From contig JALHMJ010000010.1 of the NCBI GenBank assembly GCA_022844105.1, positions 35,863-99,862 on the forward strand: a stretch of DNA of 64,000 nt. The letters are read 5' to 3'. This DNA is from Hyphomicrobium sp. (GTDB lineage Bacteria; Pseudomonadota; Alphaproteobacteria; Rhizobiales; Hyphomicrobiaceae). The notes under the pieces are model-generated. The model was not told the origin of the DNA. It ran no database searches and worked only from the letters and a program-made list of their open reading frames with translations. Position 1 is the first letter of the stretch, and the number at the start of each line of letters is the position of its first letter. Position numbers and translations under genes: made by a program. Of this stretch, positions 17,571 through 29,100 are shown piece by piece.

Positions 17571-18869
17571 TCATTCGCGGAAAGCGCGGTTGACTTGGTC
17601 GGTGAACGGTTTGGTCAGGTATGAGAGTGCCGTACGGTCGCCCGTCGACATGAAGACCTCCACCGGCATGCCAGGCACGAGTTTCAGTTCGCCGAACTTG
17701 CGCAATTCCTTTTCGTCCATTTCAAGCCGGCTCATGTAATAGCTCTCGCCAGTCTTCGGATCGACGGTCACGTCCGCCGCAACATGCGTGATATGCCCCG
17801 GTACTTCTGGCGTGACCTGCTGATTAAAGGCCGAGAGCCGCAGCCGCGCGGGACGGCCAATGACCACCTGATCGACGTCTTTTGGTGAAATTCTGGCTTG
17901 GATACTGAGATTATCTTCTTCCGGCACGATTACCATGATCTGCTCGGCGGCAGTAATGACACCGCCGACGGTGTGGGCCGTGAGTTCGTGCACAAACCCG
18001 CTCTGCGGCGCTCTCAGATCGATCCTCTTGAATTTATCCCGCGCAGCGACTTCGCGCTCCTGCAACTCGGAGAGGCGAGCATCGATGCTGCGCAATTCGC
18101 GCTGGGCAGTGGCGCGGATGTTTTCATCGACGCCGATAATCTCGACGTTGATTTCGCTGATCTGGCCATTTGCGCGCGCGATCTGCGCGACGAGCCCGCC
18201 GAATTCTCCGCCGAGCCGGCTCTCCTCGCGCTCCATTGAATAAACGCGTGAAATGGGCGTCAGCTTCATGTCCTGCAATTCGCGGATCTGCGCCAATTCG
18301 CGTTTGATGAGCTCGCGCTCGGCGCCCTTGGCTTCCTTCTGCGCTCTGAGCCCGGAAATTTCCTCGTTGAGCTGGCCGATGCGTAAACGCATTTGCTCCT
18401 TCTGGTTGTCGCGCGTGCGGCGGTTTTCCTCAAAAAGGCGAACCTCACCGTCCGTCGCCGCCTTGGCGGCGTCGCCCACGGTCAAGAGGTCCGGCGGAAA
18501 AACGATTTTGTCCAAACCATCGCGTTCGGCCACGAGCCGGGCGCTGCGCGCCTTGAGTTCAAGAAGCTGCGATTTGACAATTTCAAGCTCCGCGCCGATT
18601 TGCGTTGAATCGAGTTTCAACAGGATCTGTCCGGCTTTCACCCGGTCGCCGTTGCGGACGTTGATCTCGGCGACGATGCCACCGAAGTTATGTTGCACCT
18701 TTTTGACGTTGCGTTCGACGACGAAGGTGGCCGGTGCGATGATGGCGCCGGAGAGCGTTGCCGTATAAGCCCAGCCGCCAAGTCCCACGATCAGTGCGAC
18801 GCTGACAAGGCTCGCAAAGATCACGTGGTACTTCAGCGAAAAGCTGTCCTGCTCTTTCGGCTGCGACAT
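17571..18869 (-). CDS. Type I secretion membrane-fusion protein (HlyD/PrtE family)
   Basis: This 432-residue adaptor has one membrane helix (about residues 15-40), the half-motif GGIVAEINVRNGDRVKAGQI, a long coiled-coil hairpin (about residues 100-270), and the second half-motif LRAPQSGFVHELTAHTVGG. The start at 18869 is set by an AAGGAG ribosome site; a TTG 24 bases upstream is disregarded. It lies last in a same-strand set with an RTX protein and an ABC exporter, giving two of the three parts of a type I secretion system. The TolC-like channel is not in the window. Confidence 0.88.
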   Translation of the reverse strand: MSQPKEQDSFSLKYHVIFASLVSVALIVGLGGWAYTATLSGAIIAPATFVVERNVKKVQHNFGGIVAEINVRNGDRVKAGQILLKLDSTQIGAELEIVKSQLLELKARSARLVAERDGLDKIVFPPDLLTVGDAAKAATDGEVRLFEENRRTRDNQKEQMRLRIGQLNEEISGLRAQKEAKGAERELIKRELAQIRELQDMKLTPISRVYSMEREESRLGGEFGGLVAQIARANGQISEINVEIIGVDENIRATAQRELRSIDARLSELQEREVAARDKFKRIDLRAPQSGFVHELTAHTVGGVITAAEQIMVIVPEEDNLSIQARISPKDVDQVVIGRPARLRLSAFNQQVTPEVPGHITHVAADVTVDPKTGESYYMSRLEMDEKELRKFGELKLVPGMPVEVFMSTGDRTALSYLTKPFTDQVNRAFRE

Positions 18870-18914
18870 CGTGAATGCTCCTTGCTTCTTCAAACGTGGG
18901 GACGGCTACGCAAC

Positions 18915-21296
18915 CTAGGCGGCATACACATACTGTTCGTATTTCAAATCGTGCAGTCCAAGAATTTCAATTTCAAAATCCGTGTCGGCATCGAAGTCGA
19001 TGTTGCCTTCAAGGATCGTAGTATCCTCTTCAGCATCGTACTTGAAACGAACTTCCCCTGGTTTGGTGAATTCCTGGTTTTGGGCGATGAGAACGAATTT
19101 CCGAATATCCGGGTCTTCAAAGACCTGATTGAATTGTTGCTCGAACTCGTTGCTGATGTGATCGATATTGATCCGGTCGCCGACATCGAAATCGAGAATC
19201 TTGTCGCGTCCGCCACGCCCCGAACCGGCTGACGCGACCGTCTGGAATACGAAAATGTCGTCACCTTCCCCGCCGGTGAAAAGATTGACTGTCTCGCTGG
19301 CGATGAAGAGATCGTCGCCGCTCCCACCAACGGCGTTCTCAACAGAATTCAGGATGTCGAATTGAGACGTGTCGGCCGGTGTAGGGTCAGTTGCAGGGTC
19401 GAACGGCACTTCGAAGAGGAACTGGTCGTTTGGCACGTCAAGCAGAGTGACAAGTCCCGCCGACAGATCAACGATGATGGCCGTGTCGATGCGGGATGCA
19501 TCGTACGTGTCGGAGCCAGCACCGCCGTCGAACGTGTCTCCGCTCCCAGCCCCGACCGCGAAAAAGACATCGGAACCTTCACCGCCCTTGAATTGGTCCG
19601 CCCCGTCCGCGAAGGCAGCCAGGAAGCGGTCATCACCCGCGCCGCCTTCAACGGTATCGTTGCCGTCTGCCGTGGCAGCGATATAGGTGTCGGCGCCCGC
19701 GCCGCCGGAAAACGTATCCGAGCCATCACCGCTGGCCGCAACATAGAGATCGTTGCCTTCACCCAAATCGACGGTTTCGGCGCCGTCCATCTCGGCTGCA
19801 ACATACGTGTCGTCGCCGCTGCCGCCGGCAATTTGGTCGATGCCGTCCCCGGCCTCGGCAATGATGCGGTCATCTCCATCGCCGCCCAGCACCACATCTT
19901 GTCCCGCGCCGCCAGTGAGCGTGTCGTCGCCGTCTCCGCCGGAGACAAAATCGGCATCCTCGCCGCCGTCGATTTTGTCGTTGCCCGCTTCACCGTAGAG
20001 CGTGTCGTTCCCGGCCTCGCCTTCGATAATGTCGTCGCCGTCCCCTGCATGAACGATGTCGTGACCGGCGCCGGCATAAACCACATCGTTGCCAGCACCC
20101 GAATAGATCGTGTCATCACCGTCGCCGGCGAAGACGATATCGTCGCCAGACCCGGTGCGGACGGTGTCGTTGCCGCTTCCTGCCTCCACGATGTGAGATA
20201 TGACCGTGTCGATCGGCGCGACGTTAAGCACGTCGTCACCATCAGTGCCCTGCAGCGGGGCGTGAACCAGTGCCGTCAATGGCAGATAGGCTTTCTGCGC
20301 GACGGCACCCTCGGCGTCCCTGATCTCGTAAGTAAATTCTACGACAGAGGTGTCGTTGAAGGTGGGGATATAAAGCCACTCACCTGCCGGCGTGGCGATG
20401 ACATGCCCCACCGAGGCTTTCAGGTTGACGATCTGCAGCGCGTCGCCATCTGCGTCCGAGGCGTGTTGGAGAAAGTCGCCTGAATGAAATGACCGCGCTT
20501 CATTGATCATCAACGACGACAGCAGCACCACGTTTGATACGGTCGGCAGCCGGTTGGCGGGACGAGGATCACCCGTCGATCCGCCCGAACCCGTCGATCC
20601 GCCCGAACCCGTCGATCCGCCTGAACCCGTCGATCCGCCCGAACCCGTCGATCCACCTGAACCCGTCGATCCTCCTGAACCGGTCGATCCACCTGACCCC
20701 GTCGATCCGCCGCTTCCGACGCCAGGAGCGCCGGGTTGCCCGCTCCCATCGCCGCTGCCGGACGCGCCGCCGCTACCGCCGCCGCCACTGCCGCGGATTT
20801 CGTCGGGCAGCACAATGGCCGATCCGGGTGTCGCACCGTAAAGGCGGATGTTGTCATTAACCGGCGGTGCCAATGGCGCACCGAGCCTTGCCGTCGCGAT
20901 GGCGCCGGTGTCGGTGAAATTAAGATCGAGCGAGCTCAACGAAAACTTGAGGCCCGATCCGTGCGTCACGCGCGGCGATGTCGCCTCGCCACTGTCATCG
21001 GCTGCAGCGCGGCCCTGCGCGACCCCATCGCCGGGCTCAGTGATCAAGGCGTCGTCATCGACCACATTCTGCTGCTGTACGTCTTCTGGGAGACCTCCGC
21101 GAGGATGTGACGACGGCCCATGCTGACGCTCATCGCCGTACCAGATCGTTTTCATCAACGCGAAAAAGTTGATGACCGCGAGCCCGGCGACGGAAAAGAA
21201 AACTGGCCGCCGTTCCTTCTGCTCTTCGATATCATGCTTGCGACGCGCGCTGCCGTCGTCGTTGAGCTTCAGGTACTGGTCCGAGATGTGAGCCAT
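18915..21296 (-). CDS. RTX calcium-binding protein with N-terminal hydrophobic segment and Gly-Ser-Thr linker
   Basis: This is a large secreted-type protein of about 793 residues. ATG 21296 is preferred over TTG 21305. An N-terminal hydrophobic stretch near residues 30-50 (FFSVAGLAVINFFALM) is followed by a low-complexity region and eight GSTGSG repeats (about residues 195-242). A cadherin-like beta domain comes next (about 255-340). Around residues 350-560 lie many RTX nonapeptides of the GGxGxDxxx type that bind calcium outside the cell. The C-terminus carries a serralysin-like domain ending in an EGNIDFDADTDFEIEILG pattern, which is very similar to the end of the giant peroxidase and probably acts as the secretion signal. 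No catalytic domain is seen; it may be an adhesin, a matrix protein or a cell-surface anchor. Confidence 0.85.
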   Translation of the reverse strand: MAHISDQYLKLNDDGSARRKHDIEEQKERRPVFFSVAGLAVINFFALMKTIWYGDERQHGPSSHPRGGLPEDVQQQNVVDDDALITEPGDGVAQGRAAADDSGEATSPRVTHGSGLKFSLSSLDLNFTDTGAIATARLGAPLAPPVNDNIRLYGATPGSAIVLPDEIRGSGGGGSGGASGSGDGSGQPGAPGVGSGGSTGSGGSTGSGGSTGSGGSTGSGGSTGSGGSTGSGGSTGSGGSTGDPRPANRLPTVSNVVLLSSLMINEARSFHSGDFLQHASDADGDALQIVNLKASVGHVIATPAGEWLYIPTFNDTSVVEFTYEIRDAEGAVAQKAYLPLTALVHAPLQGTDGDDVLNVAPIDTVISHIVEAGSGNDTVRTGSGDDIVFAGDGDDTIYSGAGNDVVYAGAGHDIVHAGDGDDIIEGEAGNDTLYGEAGNDKIDGGEDADFVSGGDGDDTLTGGAGQDVVLGGDGDDRIIAEAGDGIDQIAGGSGDDTYVAAEMDGAETVDLGEGNDLYVAASGDGSDTFSGGAGADTYIAATADGNDTVEGGAGDDRFLAAFADGADQFKGGEGSDVFFAVGAGSGDTFDGGAGSDTYDASRIDTAIIVDLSAGLVTLLDVPNDQFLFEVPFDPATDPTPADTSQFDILNSVENAVGGSGDDLFIASETVNLFTGGEGDDIFVFQTVASAGSGRGGRDKILDFDVGDRINIDHISNEFEQQFNQVFEDPDIRKFVLIAQNQEFTKPGEVRFKYDAEEDTTILEGNIDFDADTDFEIEILGLHDLKYEQYVYAA
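20571..20714. repeat. Eight tandem copies of an 18-bp minisatellite inside the RTX gene
   Basis: Eight near-identical 18-base units (acccgtcgatccgcccga on the plus strand) follow each other without interruption, with a few single-base differences in later copies. On the coding (minus) strand they give a flexible GSTGSG linker between the N-terminal hydrophobic part and the beta/RTX part of the protein. Copy number is likely to vary between strains. Confidence 0.95.
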
Positions 21297-21314
21297 GGCA
21301 GCCAACTTTCTCTC

Positions 21315-23063
21315 TTACGCCACACCCTTGGCTTTTTGAGCCGGACGAGCCGCGACGACCTTAGCGATGCCGTTTTGACCGAGAATTTCGTTCTTCGGTC
21401 CAAAGGCGGCGAGCTTGCCCGCTTGGATGACACCGATCGTGTCGCATGCGGCCAGAGCGCTCGGCCTATGCGCCACGACGATCACGATACCACCGCGGTT
21501 GCGCACGCCTTGCACGGCAGCAGTCAACGCAGCCTCGCCTTCAGCATCAAGGTTTGAGTTTGGCTCATCGAGGATGACAAGGAAAGGATTGTCGTAAAGT
21601 GCGCGAGCCAGCGCGAGACGCTGGCGCTGGCCGGCCGACAGCGCCGTGCCGTTCGGGCCGAGCTCGGTTTCGTATCCGTTCGGCAGCCGGACGATCATTT
21701 CGTGCACGCCGGCCGATTTGGCGGCAGCGAGAATTTTGCGTCCGTCGGCATTTGGCTCAAAGCGGCTGATATTCTCGCTGATGGTCCCGTCGAGCAGCGA
21801 CACATCTTGCGGCAGATACCCGATGTGCCGTCCGAGATCGTCGGGAACCCATTGCCCATAATCCGCCTCATCAAGGCGCACGTGCCCGCGCAGCAGCGGC
21901 CACACGCCGCTCAAGGCGCGAACGAGGGTCGATTTTCCTCCCCCGCTCGGCCCAATGATCCCAGTGGCCTGCCCGGCAACAAGTTCGAAGCTGACATCAC
22001 TCAACACAACGGCACCGGTTGAGGGTGCTGCAACGGTGATCCGCTCGACTTTCAGCGACTGTTCTGGCGCTGGCAGCGAAACGGGAGGCTTTTCCTGATC
22101 AAGCGATGTCAGCGTTTCGGTGAGACGCGCATAGCTTCGGCGCGCACCAACAACATTCTTCCACTGGCTGATCGCCAGATCGACCGGGGCAAGCGCACGC
22201 GCCGAGGCGATAGAGGCGGCGATAATGGCGCCCGCCGACAAATCGCCAGTGATCGTGAGATAGGCGCCGACGCCAAGAACCGCCGACTGCAGGATCATGC
22301 GCAGAACCTTCGAGATGCCGCCGAGTGTTCCGGCGACGTCGTTGGTCTTGGTCTGTAGAGCGAGATGCTCTGCGTTGATCTTCTCAAAGCGGGCAATGGC
22401 GCGCGATGAAAAACCCATGGCGCGAATGACGTCCGCATTGCGGGAATGGCTGTCTGAAATCGATGCGCGCGCAACGCCCGCCTTCTGGGCAGCTGCGCTA
22501 TGCTTCTTGGTCAGAACCTCGGCCACTATGGTCAGCACGGTCAGCATCAGCGCGCCGCCGATGGTCAGCAGCCCGAGAATTGGATGCAGTGCGTAAACGA
22601 ACACCACATAAAGTGGCATCCACGGCAGATCGAACAGGGCCATCGGACCTTGGCCGCCGAGGAAACTCCGCAACGTATCCACGTCGCGACCGCGTTCATT
22701 AGCCTCAGCATTTGAGAAGCCGAAGCGCGGCATGTCGATCACGACCTGGTGCGCAAGCGGCGCCAGCTTCTGGTCGAAGCGCGCGCCAAGCCGGACGAGA
22801 ATCTGCGAACGACTCACATCAAGCATGCCTTGAATGAGATACAGGGCGATCGCTAGACCGGAAAGCGCGAGGAGGGTCGGAATGCTCTGGCTCGTTAGCG
22901 CGCGATCGTAGATCTGGAGCATATAAAACGAGCCGGTAAGCGCCAGCACGTTAACTACGCCGGAAATGGCGAAGACGAAAATGAGGATATTCCTCACACC
23001 CGTCATTTCATCCAGTGGCGTTCGTTTTTTGGCAAATACCTGACGAGTGGTTTTTTTACGCAT
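21315..23063 (-). CDS. Type I secretion ABC transporter (PrtD family)
   Basis: This 582-residue membrane-ATPase fusion has six predicted membrane helices in residues 30-310, Walker A GPSGGGKST with Lys377, the signature LSAGQRQRLALARAL, Walker B VILDEPNSNLD and the switch histidine in VAHRP. The signature reads LSAGQ rather than LSGGQ, a common variant in this family. ATG 23063 is chosen; an in-frame TTG 24 bases upstream lacks support. It sits between the giant peroxidase gene and the second RTX gene, so both are likely substrates together with the HlyD protein at 17571. Confidence 0.9.
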   Translation of the reverse strand: MRKKTTRQVFAKKRTPLDEMTGVRNILIFVFAISGVVNVLALTGSFYMLQIYDRALTSQSIPTLLALSGLAIALYLIQGMLDVSRSQILVRLGARFDQKLAPLAHQVVIDMPRFGFSNAEANERGRDVDTLRSFLGGQGPMALFDLPWMPLYVVFVYALHPILGLLTIGGALMLTVLTIVAEVLTKKHSAAAQKAGVARASISDSHSRNADVIRAMGFSSRAIARFEKINAEHLALQTKTNDVAGTLGGISKVLRMILQSAVLGVGAYLTITGDLSAGAIIAASIASARALAPVDLAISQWKNVVGARRSYARLTETLTSLDQEKPPVSLPAPEQSLKVERITVAAPSTGAVVLSDVSFELVAGQATGIIGPSGGGKSTLVRALSGVWPLLRGHVRLDEADYGQWVPDDLGRHIGYLPQDVSLLDGTISENISRFEPNADGRKILAAAKSAGVHEMIVRLPNGYETELGPNGTALSAGQRQRLALARALYDNPFLVILDEPNSNLDAEGEAALTAAVQGVRNRGGIVIVVAHRPSALAACDTIGVIQAGKLAAFGPKNEILGQNGIAKVVAARPAQKAKGVA

Positions 23064-23092
23064 GGCACGCCCCGCAATTCCCGACAATTCTA

Positions 23093-23125
23093 GCGATCAT
23101 CTCGCGATCATCTCGCAATCATCAT
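23093..23125. repeat. Three tandem 11-bp repeats upstream of the exporter gene
   Basis: The unit gcgatcatctc occurs twice exactly and once with changes. It lies just upstream of the exporter start on the minus strand, between the giant peroxidase gene and the exporter. It may be a protein-binding or mRNA element, or chance; its role is unknown. Confidence 0.6.
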
Positions 23126-23130
23126 GCCGA

Positions 23131-23163
23131 ACACGGCGGAGCGATACAATCGCCCCGCCGCGT
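23131..23163 (-). terminator. Hairpin at the end of the giant peroxidase gene
   Basis: A 15-base inverted repeat with a three-base loop forms a strong GC-rich stem (one or two G-U-type mismatches) seven bases beyond the peroxidase stop. There is no T-run on the minus-strand side, so it may be a weak terminator or an mRNA-stabilising stem that separates the very long peroxidase message from the exporter genes. On the plus strand a short T-rich tract follows, but no gene there would need it. Confidence 0.5.
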
Positions 23164-23170
23164 TTTAGTT

Positions 23171-26100
23171 TCACGCGAAGTCCTTCTGTTCCAGGTCCGT
23201 CCGGCCGAGAATTCGGATGGCGAACTCGACGTCCGCATCGGCGTCCGCATTGCCCTCGACGATCGTGTCCTCGCCCTGCACCTTCAGACGGAACTCACCG
23301 GCAGCGTTGAATGTGGCGCCAGTCGACAGACTGCCGTCGCCAAGGTTCAAGGATGCGAACAACGGTGTCAGGTCGATCAGGTCGCCGTCCTGGAAATCGC
23401 TGATCGTGTCGCCGTTGGCGGCCGCCGCTGAGTTGAAGACGAAGGTGTCGTCGCCGAGCCCGCCTTCCATCAGGTTGGCATCGGTGCTGGCCACGATGAC
23501 GTCGTCGCCCGAGCCGGTGATGACGTTCTCGATGCCCTTGATCGAGTCACTATCTCCGCCAGCTACTTTCGCCGATCCGGTGCCGGTGGCCGAAAGGAAC
23601 ACGGTGATATTGCCCGAGATCGCGGACATATCGAGTGTGTCGCTGTCGCCTGCCGCATCGCCGGCGTCAATTACGTCATTGCCGTCCCCGTCAAAGGCAA
23701 AGATCGTATCGTTGCCGGCGCCCGTCTTGATGACGTCGCGGCCGTCTCCGCCGTACACCGTATCGCCGCCATCGCCGCCGTCGATGCGATCATCGCCCGC
23801 GCCGCCGTCGAGTTCGTCGTTGCCCGCGCCACCTTTGAGCGTGTCGTCGCCGACGTTGCCGACGAGATTGTCGTTGCCGGCCCCGCCGTCGAGGTGATCG
23901 TCACCGTCGCCACCCGCGATGATGTCATCGCCGGCAAAGCCGAACAGATTGTCGTCCTTGTCGCCGCCCGAGAGCTGGTCGTCGAGCCCGGCACCGAACG
24001 CGGTGTCGGACGCAGCGGTTCCCAGATAGACGACGAAGGCAGACGTCGAGGTGCCAGTTCCAGTTCCGGTGCCCGTACCGGCTCCAGTTCCAGTTCCAGT
24101 TCCAGTTCCAGTTCCGTTTCCAGTGGGTGGTGTCGGGACAGTGGTCTCGTCGTCGTCCTCGCCCTCGGACGAGGTGTCGTCGTCATTCTCTTCGTCTTCC
24201 GTCTCGGTCTCCGTCCCGGTTCCCGATCCCGAGCCTTCGCCTTCCGTCTCCTGCTCGCCGTCACCACCGTTGGACGCATCGTCGCTCGGGCTGTCGGTGG
24301 CCGAGAAGATGTCGTCGGGCAAGTTCGTCAGACCCGTGGTGCGGGCGACAATGTCGGAGAACTCAAGTTCCTTGAGAGCTTCATAGAAGTCGCTGTCTTT
24401 GACGCGGTCGAGGTAATAGAAGCGATCGGCTTCCTGCAGACGATCGAACTGTTCGTGCAGGATGACCCAGAAGGTCGAGCCGACGACGCCGCCGTTGATG
24501 TGCGTCTCTGCCAGGCCGCCGACCCAAAGGTCGACCCGGTCGATGCCCTTCACGGTGTTACCGTTGGCAAGCGTGATGTCCGGGTTGGCCGCCGTGAAGG
24601 CGTCGATCTTGGCCTGCGTATCGAGGACAAGATCCGGGTAGGCCTGCTTGAACTGCTGGATCACCGCATTGGAAAGGTTGTTGCGAGCCTGGAAGTCTTC
24701 CCACGAGGTATAGGGCTGCAGGTTGGCATCCGAAAGTTCGACCGCTTCCGACACATACTTGTCGGTCGAGGCCAATAGTCCGGCGCGGACCTGGTTCAGC
24801 GTGCCAAGCCCGACATCCCAGCCGCGCGCGACGTTGAAGGCAAACAGATCGGCACGAATGCGGACGAGGTCGTTGCGGACCGCATCCACCACATTGAAGT
24901 CGACCTCTTCGGCCTGCTGCCCGACGATGCCGCCGATGATGTTCGAGACACCGATCTGCTCATAGCCAGGCTGCGGGACATAGCCGTACTGAGCCAGCTG
25001 CGCCAGTCCTGCGGGTCCGCCGAACGCCGAGGCGTCGTTGGTCGGATTGAGGAAGGCGTCGAAGAGATTAACGCTCTTGGGATTGCCGTCCGCGTCAAGA
25101 ATGGTGATCGTCTGGCCGATCTGAGAGTGACCAAATCGGTAGGCGGCGGCTGCAAACTCCTGGCTGATCTGTGCGGTGGCATCGGGATTGTACTCATCGT
25201 GGCCGTGATCGCCGCCGCCCTTCAAGCCGCCGAGCAGGTAGTCGGCGAATTCGTTGAAGACGACGCGCTGGTACTCGCTCTCGTTGACGATCTTGGCCGC
25301 TTGGAAGAGTTCCTCCTGCGTGCCGTCAAAGCCCGACTCGAGCAGACGGTCCACATGATAATTGTGGTTGCGCGCCCAGATCGTATGGACCGACGTCAGC
25401 GAGTAGTTCTCGTTCACGCGCAGATCACCGGCCACATAGTGGTCGAGGATGTTGGCGAAGTTATTGGCATCGCCGACAAGCTGGAAGCCCGAGCCCATGA
25501 AGTTCTCGTTCACGGACTTCAGGATCGCGGCGTCGAAGTTGCCATTGGCATCGACAAGGCCGGCATACATCTGCTTCAGCGTCTTGCCGTCACCCGCCTT
25601 GCCGGCATCGTGGAAAACCGTGTCGGCGTTCCAGTGGTGCAGCAGCGCTTCTCGCAGCGTCGGCAGCAGATCGAAGTTGGCGTTCGATGGGTCCGTTGCC
25701 CCCTGCAGCAACTGCGCGCCGACGCCGCCACTGCCGTTGCTTTCGCGCAGGAGCTGCCCGACCATTTCGGTTGAGCCGTAAGCCTGGTTCTGATCGACGA
25801 ATGGCGAAGCCTTGTTGAGGTACTGCGGGTTGCCGTCCTCATCGTAGCCCGAGATCTCGCCGCGCGTGAGGTCCGCCGGATTGTCGGCGCCCGAACCGAT
25901 CGCAATCGTCCCGTTGCCGCCCTTGTTGAGGAAGTCCAGGCCGTGATCGACGTACTGTCCGAAGGCCATGAAGAGGATGTTGGCTTCGGACGCGTTCTTG
26001 GGGAGATTGGCTTCCTGAGCACCGATGATGTTGGAAATCGTGCGCGGATCAAGTCCGTCGTGGATCGGATTGACGCTGCCGTTCTCACCATGCCGTGCGT

Positions 26101-29100
26101 CGGTGAGGCGGATGAAAGGCTGGTCGGCCGCGCCTGCCCCAGGGTTGGCGACGTTATTGCCCGTGCCTTCCAAGTCGCGGATGCCCGATGCCCCATCTTC
26201 CGCGATATCCGAGGGCTGCCCTCGGACGAGTTTTTTCAGTTCGGCGATATCGCTGCCGGTGAAGAAGAACTCCGCCGTCGGTGCTGCACCGCCGGTTGCT
26301 GAGCCGAACACTTCATCCTGAACGCGCCCGCCGATTAGCGTGTCGTCATTGCCGTTTGTGAAGAACGCGATGTGGTGCGCGGAGGTCAGGCCAGTGGCGT
26401 TGACCCGGTCCTGGCCACCACCGTCGCGCACCGTGATCGTATTGAAGGAGAGGTTCGTCGGATTGAAGTTACCGACAGGGGCCACCGTATCGTTGCCGGC
26501 ACCAGTGTTGATGACGATCTCTTCAATCTCATCGAGTTCTGCAACGACCGCGCCGTTGCCCGTTCCGCCGCGCGTTATGACGATGTCGGAGGCCGCACTC
26601 GTCAGTGCCCGATTCCCGCCAAGAGCGAGCCAGTCGGCAGCGGCAAACACCGTGTAGGTCTCCGCCGTGGCGTCTCCGTTCACCACGAACGTATCCGTGC
26701 CGCCGAGGCCACCGTCGACAACGTCGCGACCGTCGCCCACCGTCCATACGACGGTGTCATTGCCCGCTCCGCCATTGAGCCGATCAGCGCCAGCGCCACC
26801 GATCAGCATGTCGTCGCCGCCGTTTCCGTTCAGGATATCGGCGCCGCCCAGGCCGAAAATAATGTCATCTCCGGCGTTGCCATTGATGGTTTGTGCGCCG
26901 CCTGGACCGGTGATGACGCGGATCGTCTCGTTGACGGATGCTCCAACCTCATCGGTCGCCGTAAGGTTCAGTGTCCTGGTCTGGTTATTGCCCAAACCCG
27001 CGACCAGAGTGACGACGCCTCGCGCATCCACAGCAAGGCCGGGATCGCTGCCGGCATTGACCGTAAATGTGGGTCGGTCGGCTAGATCAACGTCTTGAGT
27101 GCCAAGTTGAGCGATGATCGACCCTGCTGTCACAGCGCCGATGATCTCGGCGCCGACACCGGGCTCGATGCCCGTCGGCGCGTCGTTGACCGGGATGACT
27201 TCGAGTGTCGCCTCGGCCGGGAACGGTGCAAGACCAGCGACCGGGTTGTCCGGGAGAACGTCGAATTGGAACGTGACGCCGCCGTTGAAGTCCGCCGCGG
27301 GCGTGAAGGTGAACGTGCCGTTGGCAAAAGTGAGCGTTCCTGGCAGCGGATCGCCGTCGATGAGCCGCACGCTCACGATCGGGATGCCACCTGCACCGAC
27401 GATGGAGAGTGGCGCGCCCGGATTAGCTGCACGGATGTTGGCCAGGAGTTCGTCTGCCGTGAAGGTGAATGGCGTGCCAGCAGCGGTCGTATTGGTTGCA
27501 GCGAGGTCTTCCAGAATGCCGATCGTGCCAGCGTCGAGAGGGGCACCATCGACAGGTACGCCTTGAAGATCGAGGCCGAGCGTTGCAGCCGGGTCAGGAA
27601 TGACGAGCGCGCCGACAGCCCCGCCGACCGGAGCGGTGGATGCCGAGACCGCGGTCTCGAAAACGCCTTGGTCGTCCTTGAAGCGGGCCAGCACGCGAAC
27701 GGCAAGACCGGCTTCTGCATCCGTCAACGTGAAGGTTGGTCCCGTGATGGGCGCGAACTCATCGGCGACGATCGACTGAATGTTGGTGAATTCGCCGGAA
27801 CCCGGCACCAGTTCAACTTGCCAGTAGAAGACGATCTGGCCGACGCCTTCGGCGTCGACGATGCCCGCTGACGAAGCCGTCAGCACCGTGCCGGGCTGGA
27901 TCGGGCCACTCGCGGTGATGGTCGCAGCGCCGGTCGCGATGGAATTGACGTGGTCCGTGATCTTGATGGTCTGATCGGAGAACAGCAGGCGCTCGATGTT
28001 CTTGAGTTTGTCGACGCCGTCAGTGCCGATCCCACCGACAACGATGGCGCCGGTCGCATCGCGGAGGAGGTGCGTGACGGTGACGAAGCCGTCCGCATCC
28101 GCGGCGGAGACGTCGTAATCCGCGCGCACGCCGGAGTATTCGGCGATGTCGATATCACTGCTGGTATCGAGGACCTCGCGCACGATCTGGAGTTCGGCGA
28201 CTTTGATGGTCCCAGCAAGAACGCGGGCCTGGTAGCCGGCCATTGTGTCCTGGGTTTCAACCTCGGCGCCCTGGGCATCAACGCGGGCGATGCGAACATT
28301 GAGCCACGCGTCGCCGTCGATGACATCGTTGCCGCCGCGACCTTCGATGATGTCACTGGCATCGCCGCCGAGCAGGATGTTGCCGCCCGAGAAGCGAATT
28401 GCACCGGCTTCGTCGATGGCGCCAAGCAATTCGTCGAGGCCGCGAACAAGGTCGACGTTGAAGTCGTAAAGGGCGTGATCGAGGCCATCGACCAGAGCGC
28501 CCGGGCCAGCACCCGCGGCAAGATCTATTTCGTCGTCGCCGCGTAGAATGTCACTTTTTCTAGAACCCGACAGCGCTTCAGTTTGTGCATACCGATCGAG
28601 GATCGCGCCCGGCGAGGCTGGCAGCGTCGGCGGCGCAAAGAGGCGCACATTCATATCGGCTTCGAGGCCGAAGGGATCGTTCTTATAGGTGGCCCAGTCG
28701 AACCCGAACTGGCCGAAGAAGCGGTCGGTCCCAAGACCACCAACCATGACGTCGTCGCCGGTCTCCGCGTCGAAGTCGGCGTTGCCGCCAGTTGCCACAA
28801 GCACGTCGTGACCGACGACGCGGCTATCGACGGAGCGCTTGATCGGCAGGCCCTGCACGAGGTCGCCGTTGTCGCCGAGCATCAGGCCGTTTTCGGTGCC
28901 CGATTCCAGCCAGTCATTACCTTCGCCGCCGATGAGGAAATCCGCGCCGTCGCCGCCATTGACGAAGTCATCACCCTGGCCGGCGAGAACTTCATCGTCA
29001 TCGACGCCGCCCCAGACCCAGTCGTTGCCGGTATCGGTGATGATCAGCTTAATTCCGCGACCGGCGCTGACAACGTCGTCCCCGCCGTTGGACCGGATCT

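Noticed and set aside
20571..20714. Tandem 18-bp repeats considered as iterons or a CRISPR array
   Set aside because: The units are contiguous, lie in frame inside the RTX gene and encode GSTGSG; there are no spacers and no replication gene.
24051..24126. Repeat tract considered as a CRISPR array
   Set aside because: The units are six bases with no spacers and they encode a Gly-Thr linker in frame.
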